Shown here piece by piece: positions 50,501-60,300 of a stretch of 64,000 nucleotides of DNA; within the stretch, counting starts at the first letter, position 1; every line of letters starts with the position of its first letter. The stretch is taken from assembly GCA_964023275.1 (NCBI GenBank), contig OZ029914.1, forward strand, positions 32,123,351-32,187,350, read 5' to 3'. The notes under the pieces were generated by a model. That model was not told where the DNA came from. It was given only the letters and a program-made list of their open reading frames with translations, and did no database searches. The translations under genes and the position numbers were made by a program. Source of the DNA: Norana najaformis (taxonomy: Eukaryota > Annelida > Clitellata > Crassiclitellata > Hormogastridae).

Positions 50501-51403
50501 AACCAGCTTATTCACAGGCGCTCAGTCAAAACAAAATCGATAGGTAAAAGGGTTCGGTTCCAGGTCAAGATCCAAAAGTCAGGCAGAAAAACAGCGTGAC
50601 AGAGACAGAGTTAATCCCACTTCTGGATGTGGAAGATCCCAATAAAACGGTCAGAAGACTCTACCGTTTTAAGGGCTCTCTTCTGAAATGGTAGATCTAA
50701 CGAACCTATCCTGATACTGGTGTGCGTATACGTCCGTCAAGTTGGTCTGATACTGATATTTGCATATTGGATATTCGGTATGGCAAGCCGCAGGTCGAAA
50801 AATTTTCTTAAATTTTAAATTGTCATATTTCTACAGAATATTTCCCGAGAAAAACACAAACAACCAAGAGTTATTCACCCAGGCAATCACCAGAAAATCT
50901 CAAACTGCTTCCAGTTGTAGTGTAAGTGGGACCCAAAAGGGCCCAAACACGGAGAAAAGCCATTTTCACACATTTTCACACTAAATGCATCAGGTAACTT
51001 GGCCATTTACAGTTTGTAGAAATATGACAATTTAAAATTTAAGAAAAAAAATTTCGACCTGCGGCTTGCCATACCGAATATCCAATATGCGAATATCAAT
51101 ATCAAACCAACCTGACGGACGTTGTGCGTATTATATGACACCGCTGCAGAAGTTATTCAATTGAACAAGCCCAACGACTGATAAAAATTAAATTTAACTT
51201 ACATGAATAAATCGCTGGTTATAAAACGTCAATGATATGGAGCACACATAAAACGCAATAATGTAGCTAACGGTTTTTAAAATCTTTCGAAAGTCAACAT
51301 CCGAGAGGCATGATGAAGCGCCACAGCGAGAACTGACCCATGTCAACCTACTCTGCAACAGAAAATTTCTTATTTCTCTCTTAATGGCACCTTTCCGACC
51401 CAT
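41538..51403 (-). CDS. SLC35C2: SLC35C2-type transporter of the nucleotide-sugar/triose-phosphate transporter family
   Basis: Nine exons on the minus strand: 51203-51403, 49252-49402, 47298-47361, 46254-46326, 44578-44746, 43969-44052, 42822-42997, 42109-42232, 41538-41668. They total exactly 391 codons including the stop (390 aa; human 365). About ten membrane helices are expected. Diagnostic stretches are [11 protein letters not shown] (helix 1), [23 protein letters not shown], then [41 protein letters not shown], and [16 protein letters not shown]. The C-terminal tail is acidic (SEDDSDVEV), as in the family. Human SLC35C2 sits in early Golgi membranes and is linked to GDP-fucose use and Notch fucosylation; the substrate here is inferred. 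Intron 3 uses a GC donor (ACT|GCAAGT), the only junction that keeps ISL-YTMTK in frame. Intron 1 (49403-51202) is loaded with mobile elements. The first 45 residues are longer than in human. Confidence 0.92.
43045..43475 (+). mobile_element. CR1/L2-like LINE, longest copy (ORF2 C-terminus plus 3' UTR)
   Basis: This copy retains the end of ORF2: [20 protein letters not shown], then NRSIA, a frameshift, then [10 protein letters not shown] and SLKTFLF. This follows the usual CR1/L2/Rex-type C-terminus (GxRSFxxAAPxLWNxLP ... LKTxLF). After the stop come the shared 3' UTR core and ATTACG end. A one-base deletion in the CATAGC(C)ATAG stretch, compared with the copy at 50095, marks it as dead. It is in the SLC35C2 intron between the exons ending at 42997 and starting at 43969. 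Confidence 0.85.
45190..45735 (+). mobile_element. Dispersed repeat family C, long copy (LINE-like tail)
   Basis: Shared landmarks with 53160-53700 (minus) and 46430-46700 are AGGAACTCTGAACATACTGT then CAACTCTGGATGAGAATCC, then TCTTCTAGTTATCTC. The end is GTGCAGTACTTAAAACATGC and an (ATAC)n tail at about 45715-45735. A simple-sequence tail at a constant 3' end suggests a non-LTR retroelement or its SINE. The encoded peptide in this stretch is not recognised. Confidence 0.65.
46430..46700 (+). repeat. Dispersed repeat family C, diverged copy
   Basis: ATTGCCTGTCTTC, then CAACTCTGCAGAGGACTCCA, then AAGTTATCTGAGCACTG and AATAAACTCCAACATCA align in order with 45460-45660. The copy is clearly older and lacks the ATAC tail. 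Confidence 0.6.
46780..46935 (-). repeat. Dispersed repeat family Z, copy 3 (minus strand)
   Basis: The reverse complement reads GTACATGCTTTCTACAGCGA then CCATATGGCCTCAACCCTGC, and further GAGATCCTTCATCACTGCTG and TTTAAGGTCCCT. It is collinear with copy 1 at 26770-26945 down to the GATTAAACTCT end near 46760. Confidence 0.75.
47420..47545. mobile_element. MITE-like hairpin remnant
   Basis: CATCCACAAACTACGTCCGCAAA faces ATCTTTGCGGACGTCTGC about 70 bases later; CGTCCGCAAA and TTTGCGGACG are perfect complements. Pyrimidine-rich ACCCCTCTTCCCC follows the first arm, resembling many animal MITEs that begin CATxCAxAAAxTACGTC. A diverged second half-copy is near 47775-47835 (GGGTGACCCTTCCC...TTTGCAGAC). 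Confidence 0.45.
48380..48510 (+). mobile_element. LINE-like 3' end with (CTTA)n tail
   Basis: ATTGTACGACATCTTATGGC, then GTTAATAAAGAATATACT and the ACTTATTTACTTACTTACTT tail. A poly(A)-signal-like AATAAA followed by a tetranucleotide tail is typical of RTE/CR1-like 3' ends. Only one copy of this 3' UTR is seen, so the family is unknown. Confidence 0.5.
50095..50407 (+). mobile_element. CR1/L2-like LINE copy 4 (ORF2 end plus 3' UTR)
   Basis: [19 protein letters not shown] followed by [10 protein letters not shown] and a stop where the copy at 43045 reads W. It runs into the shared 3' UTR, ending TGTAGAAATCTCGAGATCAC. It is head-on with the inverted copy at 50451-50606, leaving about 45 bases between them. 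Confidence 0.8.
50451..50606 (-). mobile_element. CR1/L2-like LINE 3' tail copy 5 (minus strand)
   Basis: The AATCATAATCATAATCGTGA complement of the microsatellite tail, then GATTTCTACAGCGCCCAACG and GCTTATTCACAGGCGC. Together with the preceding copy it forms an inverted pair in SLC35C2 intron 1. Confidence 0.8.
50721..51131. mobile_element. Foldback element with about 105-bp terminal inverted repeats and 9-bp target duplication (Mutator-like MITE)
   Basis: The element occupies 50730-51122 (393 bp). The left arm (50730-50834, starting ACGTCCGTCAAGTTGG) and right arm (51016-51122, ending GACGGACGT) are reverse complements. They differ by about four transitions and a two-base length change in an A/T run. 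The loop (50835-51015) has no coding capacity. Both sides are flanked by the identical 9-mer TGTGCGTAT (50721-50729 and 51123-51131). Long inverted repeats plus a 9-bp target duplication are the signature of Mutator-like elements. This is a non-autonomous copy; the low arm divergence and intact duplication suggest recent insertion. It lies in SLC35C2 intron 1. Confidence 0.82.
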
Positions 51404-51814
51404 TCTGATGCGTTTGATAAGAAAACAGATGACACAAAAGACGGAAAACTTAAGACTTTCCTATATTGGTCTTTTCCATTCTGGAATTTCAATCAGCATG
51501 TGGCTCGACACGTTTAACCTGGATTTCCCACGTTGCACTTTTTGTTGTTGTATTGAAATCATAGATATGATTGAAATAAAGAAAACAAGGGCGTTTTACA
51601 TAAAATGGCGGAGCCCATAAGCATTGAGCCAAAGGCCGCTTAGAAGAGTGCGCAAAAACAAAGATCTTCGCGTGTAGGCCTACTCGGAGATCTTCACTAA
51701 TAGTAGTTTTTAAAATCAATTAATTATGTCACAGACTTTTCATTAAAATAACGTGAGTAATCTGTACAAGGTGTATCAGGCTTATGGATTAACTGGATCA
51801 CCTGACCCGTCATA

Positions 51815-52110
51815 AGACCGTCACCCCTTGCAATCTCTGCCCATGTCTTTCACTAGAAACTGAACACTCCTCTTCCACAAAATTATACTATCCTGATTCT
51901 TCCTCCTCCTCTTATCTCTCTTTCCGCTCCAATTCCAAACACCATTCACCGTAGCGGTCTGTATGCCTGCCTGTTGGATCTTGACCTGGAGCCGATCCCT
52001 TCCTGCCTATCGATTTTGTTTTGACAGAGCGCCTGTGAATAAGCTGGTTCCCGCGACTTAGCTTTTGTTGGGCACTGTAGAAATCTCGAGATTACGATTA
52101 CGATTACGAT
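51815..52110 (+). mobile_element. CR1/L2-like LINE 3' tail, copy 6
   Basis: 3' UTR with the shared core (GAGCGCCTGTGAATAAGC, TGGTTCCCGCGACTTAGC) and the longest clean tail of the set, several ATTACG units ending at 52110. It is located about 400 bases upstream of the SLC35C2 start codon. Confidence 0.85.
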
Positions 52111-52784
52111 ATATATGTAATTCTTTTCTTCTGCAACTAGATTTGGTTGCCATTAATTATGATTATCTGGTGTTGATTCTTACTGGAATTATATTGACTT
52201 AACGCAGCTTTCGTGAATAAGCTGATGCCTGCGCTTAGCTTATCTCAGCTCTTTTGAAACTTTCTAGCTTCCGAATTAGGAATCAGTAGCCATTGCCTTT
52301 GTTTAATGGCGGATGGATGGCGCTACTCCAGTGAATATCAAATTCAGGAAATTGTAACTTGTAAGGCTGATAAAAGTGGAACAAAAGGTTCTGGCAGCCA
52401 CTAGATGTCGTTAAACACTGGATACTGCCGCTTCTGTTGTGAAAGCTCTACCTTGAGAAAACGGGTTACTTGGTTCAGATTTTAAGTGAATTTTTGGCAA
52501 ATAAATGTAATAACTGATTTATTTCAATTTATTCTACTCATCCGGCATTGCTATATTCATGGAAGCACATCTTGAATGTTTCTTCTGTATAACGCTGTAT
52601 CTGTACCTTCTAAGTCGTTAAAGTTCAGTCATAAAACGCAGTAGTTGAGTTCGAGGGCAAGAAAACTTTCAGACAGTAGATAAAGTTGAATGACATACAA
52701 GTGTATTGAGTTTAAGTCGCTTGTCGTGAAAGATTATAAAAGTGAAAAAATCTGTTGAAAAGTCGAAGTCCTAAATATCCTAAT

Positions 52785-53095
52785 GCCACCAGTCTATGGA
52801 AGTAAGTTTGAAGAAGAGGAGTCCATAATAAGCTTGCCTCGAGAGGTTGCCATGGTATGGGGTCAGCGATTTCATTTTTATTGGCCTCGGCATATGAGGG
52901 CGAGTTGCCAGTCCTTTCCCTCGTCGCATGGTCTTCCCACATACAGTGTATGGTCAGTGTACTCATTTTATAAACGAGTTCACTAGGATATGCAAATGGA
53001 GCAGAAATCTGAAAACATTCTCTGCATAGGTGGGAATTGAATAACTCCACCTTACAAATGATATTCCAGCACACTAACCACTAGATTCTCATGAA
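52785..53095 (-). mobile_element. tRNA-derived SINE (family A), minus strand
   Basis: The reverse complement begins with a tRNA-like head (GAATCTAGTGGTTAGTGTG as A-box region, GTTATTCAATTCCCACC as degenerate B box). A body with TGAGTACACTGACCATACAC, GTGGGAAGACC and GGACTGGCAACTCGCC follows. The same body order is found at 54895-55085 (plus), and part of it at 15855-15915. Confidence 0.72.
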
Positions 53096-53159
53096 CCCAG
53101 AATTAAGTTAAAACAAAAGAAATATTATGATTATTTTATTGTAATTGAGAACCTAGTTA

Positions 53160-53700
53160 GTTAGTTATCTAGTTATTTGATATAGCACCGTCTAAGTACC
53201 TCACAAAAGCGCTGCCTATGCTAACCTAAATTATGTTAATGTTATTAAGAACAGAAAGTACGTCAGCAAGCAGAACAATGCACGGATAACTAGAAGAGTC
53301 TTAAGTGATGGGCTATTGCACAAACGTGGAGTCCAACCAATGGATTTCTATACAGAGTTGACAGATGTTCCTGGACCAAGTTGTGTGGATGGTGTAGAGC
53401 AATGACAGGTGGTGGAATCCACAGTACTCAGCAACGACCACTGCCCATCAGTCCCTCATTGGTGGTAGATGTCGCAGTGTCCTGATAGCCCTCAAAACGC
53501 CGGGTCTCAGTAGCATAGGTTTTCGTTGCCTGTTGGTCAGCAGGTCAAAGTGCCACTCATGATTGACAGTCGAGATTATTCCAAACACCCTCACTGCTCC
53601 TTTTCCGCTGAGACCATGATCTGACCGAAGTCCATAGATATGAGGCTCGACCATGCACTGGGAAGCTCATCCGTCCTCGTGCAGTCATATGAGCCAAGAT
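53160..53700 (-). mobile_element. Dispersed repeat family C, minus-strand copy
   Basis: The reverse complement shows GGTCCAGGAACATCTGTCAA, then CTCTTCTAGTTATCC, then AGCGCTTTTGTGAGGTACTT. This matches 45500-45700 landmark by landmark. Further upstream it has open stretches without recognised domains. The AGGAACATCTGTCAACTCT block equals the inverted core of the 39-bp minisatellite at 17437-17677. Confidence 0.65.
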
Positions 53701-54384
53701 GTTATGTGAAGAAAATACCGTCCAAAATATTCTAGATCTATGTTGGATACAAAGATTAATTCTGACCCACAAAATTAGCAACAGTAAATGTCCAAACATG
53801 TAAGAAATTATCGAGCAAGACAAAATATCCGTCAAAATAATGTAGAAGGCGAGTCAATAAATTATGTTCTTATATCGTATATTCATGCTGTACTAGTGAT
53901 CTTGAACCATGCACTTAAATTCTGTTTCAACCAGTTAAAAGTAAGTTTGGAGCTTTTTAATAAAAATAGTGAAATAAGTAGAGTGAATTCTTATAAAAAT
54001 TAAAATTACTTTTATGCTTTTGGCAGTATCTGTGATCTTTTCTTGGACAGTTGAGTTTAGAAGTGGACACAATGCTGATGGCAAATGAACCGGCACAGCC
54101 ACAATGGAAATAAAGGGGATGAATCAAAATAACATTAAGCAAATTATAAAGCCTTAATCTGTAACTGTCACGAAGCAGCATAAGGGCATTACGTGCATTT
54201 TACATTTTATAATGCATATCTCTGAAGACTTCTTTATGATTTATAAGTATGTGTAGAGGCACTATGCTTTTACACTTTAGCAAAGAATAGCAGTTGAAGT
54301 TTGTAGCAGCGCGTATTCCATGTTTTAAATAAGAACTCTGATTGTTGCTCATCATTATGTTTTAGTAGAATAACTGCTGCATAA

Positions 54385-57300
54385 ATGACTGGAAGAGGAC
54401 GAGGTTTGCGACCGAGAAAAGTTAGGTTGCCATCCTGCTCGACAGCAGAAGATTCGTGTACACCAAACTCAGTTGGTAAGAAATCCATGTACAGTTTCCA
54501 AAGATGTGGATGTCCTGCAAAGCTCAGATTTAAATGGTAGCCAGGTCAAGTTGTTTCTGAAAAGTTTCAATATTGTTGTTTCATGCATATCTGTACTGTT
54601 AGCTTTTGGTTTTTAACTGGCTTGAGATAAACAAATACTGAAGGCTTTCTTATGGATTCTTTAAAGAAATGAATGAAGGTCAAGTCCATGCAGTCGTTTG
54701 ATCTTGCAAACGGGAGGCAATTTTTCAAACTAACATCCGACTTTATTATAGTTCATAGGCTCAGAGACTCTAGATTTCATTGAATAAATTTCTGTCAGGA
54801 TTTCATTGTTTGCTGTTGTATTTACATAATATGGCACATTTACACATTTATTTGACATGTAGAGTCATAATCAAGACTGTGCAGAATTTGGCCTGGGTAA
54901 TAGGGCTGGCTGACAGTCTAGCAGTTAGTATGCTGGGCTGTCAACTCAACTTGTGCCCCCTTGCAAAACTGGCTGTCAATTGAGTACACTTACTGTACAC
55001 TCTGGGGGAAGGTCAAATGGCAAGATAGAGGACTGGCCCCGACATATAGAAGTGTCAGAACTTTGGTAGAATACTGCCTGGGTGCTCGAGTCCATTCTGA
55101 GCAGATACTCGACTACCCATCTCCTGTGTCATTGGATAATAACACAGTTGTTCAACAGGCTACATTTGAGTCATTATATGCACTTAATATCACCTTACCA
55201 CAAGGCCCCCTGTTGCACATGACATTGCACTAATTTCTATTGACGTGTATTATTAAGAGGTGAGCCAATGACTAACACAGTGATCTGCTTAAAGTAATAT
55301 ACTTCAGTGTCTGAGTTTTGGTATTTACATTTTTGGCCCGGATGCCCTGCTTTTGGGTGGGTGCTGGACTTCTGGGTGCCTGCCGACAGGCCTACTCACA
55401 TATTGAGGCTATGAAAATTAAGTCACTAATACTTTATGCCCACGGCTGCCTCTCGGGTTCAGCGCAAGGCACTACTGTTCTTAATGATCTTTGTGAAGGC
55501 TTAAAATAGATAGAAGCCATATTAATAAAAGATGCTTTTTGTTAGCTGTGGGAGAGTTCTTTTGAGTTGCTAGGTGAACTTGTTCAATTACTGGTACAAT
55601 ACCTTCAATTGCAGATGTGGTTTTACATTCTGCAGATGTGGTTTTACATTTCTACTGCTCTTTCCATTTTAGAGCTACCACTAAGTAGTAGGTGACGGAT
55701 TAGTATAATGGCGCTATTGGTCACAAGTTTGGACATTGTTTGAATGCTTTTTTTAATCAACAGTTTCATAAATTTGGTTGTGTTAATGTGTTTTCTGTAG
55801 AGTCAGGTGCTTGCATTCAATGCCATGTCAAAGATTTGGTTTCAAAGCTGCAGAAGTTCAAACAAATAGATGATGCTTGCAGCCTCATGGGAATGGTGAC
55901 AGCCTTTGGCCATCAGTTAAAAGAATACCCAGGTGAGTTTCATTCCAGTAGTAATGCCAAAGCAGTCTTGTGGTTCAGAGTCAGCTGTCAACTGGGAGGT
56001 CGGGGCTTGAATTTCCTCATAGGAGAGAAAGACATATGGCACTCTATAGCGACTGTGTACTGTCAGTGCCAGAATCAGATGGAAAGGAAGGGCAGCCACC
56101 TACACCTAGGATCAGAAAATAAAATTGTTAACATTTGTACCTGTAGCTGCATTGTGCAGTTGCGTTAAATTAACTTCATCGTCATCATCAACAGCAACCA
56201 CAGTCATCATCATTATCATCACCACTACCATCATCATCATTGTCATCATCATCATCATTGTTATTAATGATACTAATACTAATGATATGACTTCTCGGCA
56301 TGCACCGGCACACATCAGGGAGTGCTGTGTTCAGTCTGAGTCAACTCTGTCATGCATTGTTGAGATCTTTTGCCAGCGGGGATACGCAGGTTCTGTGCTT
56401 TGGCACTTCAACTGGAGCCTATTGTACGTTCTATGTGTTGGCCCATCCTCTTGGAACAGTCATTCACTGCATTTGTCTTGCATTTGACTGTTTAGCATAC
56501 ATTTTCTGCCTACCTTAAAATACACTTGTTTAGATCAACTAGATAGCGATGTGTCCTGTGTTTTAGTGAGGTACTTAAAAGGCACTACTTAAGTGCCTTG
56601 ATACATATGCATATGTATGTTCATGCAAACATAAGAGATGTTATACCAATGTTGTGTGTTGTGCTTCAATGCATGTTGTTGTTATAAATAATGTGTTGTT
56701 GTGGGTTTTGAAGCCTTCTTCATGCAAATGATGCTGACTGTCTACCGAATCCTGGAGGATGCAGAGGAGCATCTGTTACGAGTGGTTCTTCTGCATCTCA
56801 TTGAGCTGGTGGCTGCCAATGGAGAGCTCTGCTCTTCGACCCTTGCCTACTACAAGGCAAAAGTAGTCCTTCCAAAATCCTGTGAGGTATGTTTTCATGC
56901 AATGTTTCTGTCAGGATTTGCAAGTTGACAAGGCTATCGGCCTCAGTCACTGTGTAAAACTAAACTTCCTTTAGCTGTACAACGAAGCTATAGTTTGTTC
57001 TTCAAAAAGGGTGGCTTGATTTGACAAACAAATATAGGAATACAAAACATGAACTATAATAATTTTAATTATAATAATTAGTGTTATCCACCACACGACT
57101 TACAATCATGACTAGCCCCTCATTTTGTTAAAACACAACTTTTCAGAATATGCACGTTGATTTGAAATTTTGTGCTAATCAATGTTGTAAACTAATCTAC
57201 TAATATTCATGTTTTCTGTGAAAAATATTGGTTAACTGCAGGTAAAACTTTTTAAAATGAGGATCTTAGGGAAATAAGATCCTCACAAATGGCCTGCTTA

Positions 57301-60300
57301 TTAATGACTTTTATTCTATAGTCATTAGCTCATCTTCGTATACTTTCAACCACAGAAGGGCCACACGTGCCATTCTACCCAAACATCACGCTTAGAGCCT
57401 CAAGACAGTAGGCCTATTGGTGATTACTATGCACTTATCTTTCTGGGTGGCCAATCATGACTGAGTAATCTCATTGAGTTGTGTTGACCACATGGCAAAA
57501 TCTTCACCTTATTATAATTATGAATATTAAGTTGAGCTTTACCAAAAACATATATTACTGTTTCTTCTAGTAGTTTGAGAAAAGAGAAACTTGAACTGAT
57601 GTATAAAGTCCTCACTAATTTGAGGACTTAAATGTGGGGTTTACCAGTAAACGAGAATAATAATAATAATATTATTATTATAATTGTTATTGATTAATAA
57701 TATTTTTTAACCCCAATGAATACATCCTAAGGAAGTGATATAAAAATTATGTGAAAGAAACTTGGAGTGGCTACTTCTCACCAATGTTCGGTTCAATGTT
57801 CGGCTTCTTATTGTTAATATTATCTGTATTATGATAATTCTCATGAAGCATGCCACACTGCTACCATTTTTATGATGTTTAACCACAACCACAAGTGATA
57901 TTACTATTAGTATATTATTATTAACTTGATTACCTCCCATGCCTCTTGTACTTCCCTACCCATTCTTTCTATCCACAAGTGGCATTGTGAGGGCTTGGAA
58001 TCGAACGGTTAGCCATGATGCCTAGCAAATAAATCATGACCTATCATGGCCAACAAACAGACACCTTGGGGCTGCTGCATTAGTAATTTGAAAAATAGTA
58101 ATTGGTAATAACATTTTAATAGTGTGAAGATGAGGATTATCATGATTGTATTATCCTTATGGTTTTTCTGTTGCTTAGGATGCTTTTAATGCAGCCATGA
58201 AGTTTGGACAGGATAACTCTTGCAGTCCTTCAACCACTTGTAGTTGTCTGAAAAATCTTGCCACTGGTGAAATGCGCTCACCTGAAGTCATGAATGAATC
58301 CGGACTTGTTGGCGCCGTGCCTTCCATGTCATTAGGTGGTGCCTCTGATCATTTAGATGCAACTGTTGGCCAGAAAGAGCCAAACAACAACAATGTCGAT
58401 GATGAAAATTTGGCTGAGGTATTTGGAAAGTGTATGGAATCAGCGCTTTCCAACTGTGCTGGTGGAAATTTGGCAGTTTCTCAACCGGTGAGACTGATTT
58501 ACTGAGAACTTGATCTGTGGTTATTTATGCTTATTGTTATGATTACAGTTTCTGTTATTTTAATATACTACCAGTGTTTATTCTTCCTCTAGGTTTGATT
58601 GGCACCTTTGCTTTTTTGCTAGTCATCTGATCTAATCTACTTCTCTGTGAAATTGCAGACTGCCCATAATCTGCTCAACAACAGTACGGTAGTCGCCCTG
58701 ATTGCTTCCCACTACTTCACACAAATCTCGTCTGTCATCCAAAAATACTTTCTGACTTTACTGATTAGATTATGAGTCTTTCACAAGATGTATCTAATTA
58801 CAGTGTAAGTGTATACCATAATGTAATACACCATTACGGTGTATCATGGTACAGTGCTGACCCAGCAATGATCAAAAAAGTATATGTGCTGGTTGTTTTG
58901 TTAGTTGGAAGAGCTCGTAAAAGCAGAGAAAGAAGAGGGACCACAGGATGCAATACTAAGTCAGGTTCTGCCCTCAACCACAGCATTTGAGCTGTCCATT
59001 TTGGAAGGGAGCACATGTGGAGGAAGACTGAGCAGTGGCAACGAAGGTCACAAAGTGTTTCATATAAGTTTTCTGTTCTGTATTCACTTAATTCAATGTG
59101 TATGGCTGAGCACCAGTGCTTGCCATCACAGATTTACTGGGATATCTGTTTGCTCAAGCAAAAGTCACTAAGATGGCCATGAGTTCTTAAAGAACTTGGA
59201 TGAAATTGCACAGTTGGTGATATCCAATAGAGTTTCTCGGCTGATATTGAAGCAGTAAAAGCTTGGAGGTTCCAAGCTGAAACAGTTAAAACATCTTAAA
59301 GGGGCTCAGTTGAAATAGTTGGTCTATATGTTCACTTGATACTGAAAAAAACAATTATCCGTTGGAGAAATTTGAAAAAGAAACTCATTAAAATAAAGGT
59401 TATAATGATGTTGAAAGGCAGAATTTGATAATTATGGTTTGGCTATCATGCATAGCATACATGGATTTGAACTTAGGTCACTGCAATAATAGGATGACTT
59501 TCTAATCTAATCTAATGATAAGCTAACTTCCTAATCTAATTTAATGATAGACTCACTACCTATTCTAATCTAGCACCTCTATCCTATTTTAACACACATT
59601 AATTGTTTATTACTTCAAAGTGAAATTGTAGTCGATGTCACAGAGTCATTGTATGTATCAAATTTGTTGAATGTTTGGAACGAGATCCCCTAAAATTGTA
59701 ATTTAGTGAATTGGTTTTGTGTTTGTAATCCTGTGTTTGTAGGCCTCGGAGAGAAGGATCAAGTGCAAGAAGTGGACAACAAGAGGCTGAAAGAGGACAA
59801 AACCAAGGTCTTTTAAAGAATGAGTGTATCGTCTTAATTATGTGGTTGTTGGTTTCTTTCTTTCTGACTTCCTTTCCAGTTTAGGTTGACAGCTGAGAAA
59901 TGCATTTGATCAGGGAATGAAGTTTAAGAAGTAGTAGAGTATTAAGTATGTCATAAGCTGAGTTTAATCACTGAAGTCATTTTGTTAAGATTTTAGTAAC
60001 TTGGCATAATGATTTCTAGGTTTGGCCATTTTCTTTTGCATTAATTGACTTTGCCACATGGATCAGGTTGCCCGTCTATATACACTGGACACTTCAGTTC
60101 CAGTGGCTGATTCCGGATAAAAATGGAACAGATATGACTTATGGTCATGTGTGGTTACATGTTAAGAAATTAGGTGAGAAATAAAGCTCAACAAAAGGTA
60201 ATTAGTTCTTACTTAACTTACCAGAAATCTTTGGTCTGTAAGAATTTATACAATTTATTAAAATTTGCTTTGTTAGCATTTTAAGAAATATGAACGATTT

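Larger units (their letters stand above)
51404..54384. other. Head-to-head region between SLC35C2 and the Mextli-like gene
   Basis: About 3 kb holding the SLC35C2 promoter (close to 51404) and the promoter and 5' non-coding exon(s) of the Mextli-like gene. A CR1-like tail (51815-52110), a SINE (52785-53095, minus) and a family C repeat (53160-53700, minus) fill much of it. A diverged second piece of the CR1-like core may lie at 52200-52270. TTTTAG at 54360-54365 is a probable acceptor for the 5' leader. Confidence 0.5.

Noticed and set aside
52200-52275. A seventh CR1-like tail fragment (GTGAATAAGCTGATGCCTGC)
   Set aside because: The core words match in order, but the similarity is weak and there is no ATTACG end. 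It is left as a note under the intergenic region.
56112-56487. Long open frames rich in Met/Val/Ile/Thr on both strands
   Set aside because: They are translations of an ATC triplet microsatellite.
58689-58774. Extension of the 30-base Mextli-like exon to a stop at about 58774
   Set aside because: The extension ends the protein before the eIF4E-binding motif. The short form with donor ACG|GTAGTC keeps the frame. It may exist as an alternative isoform.
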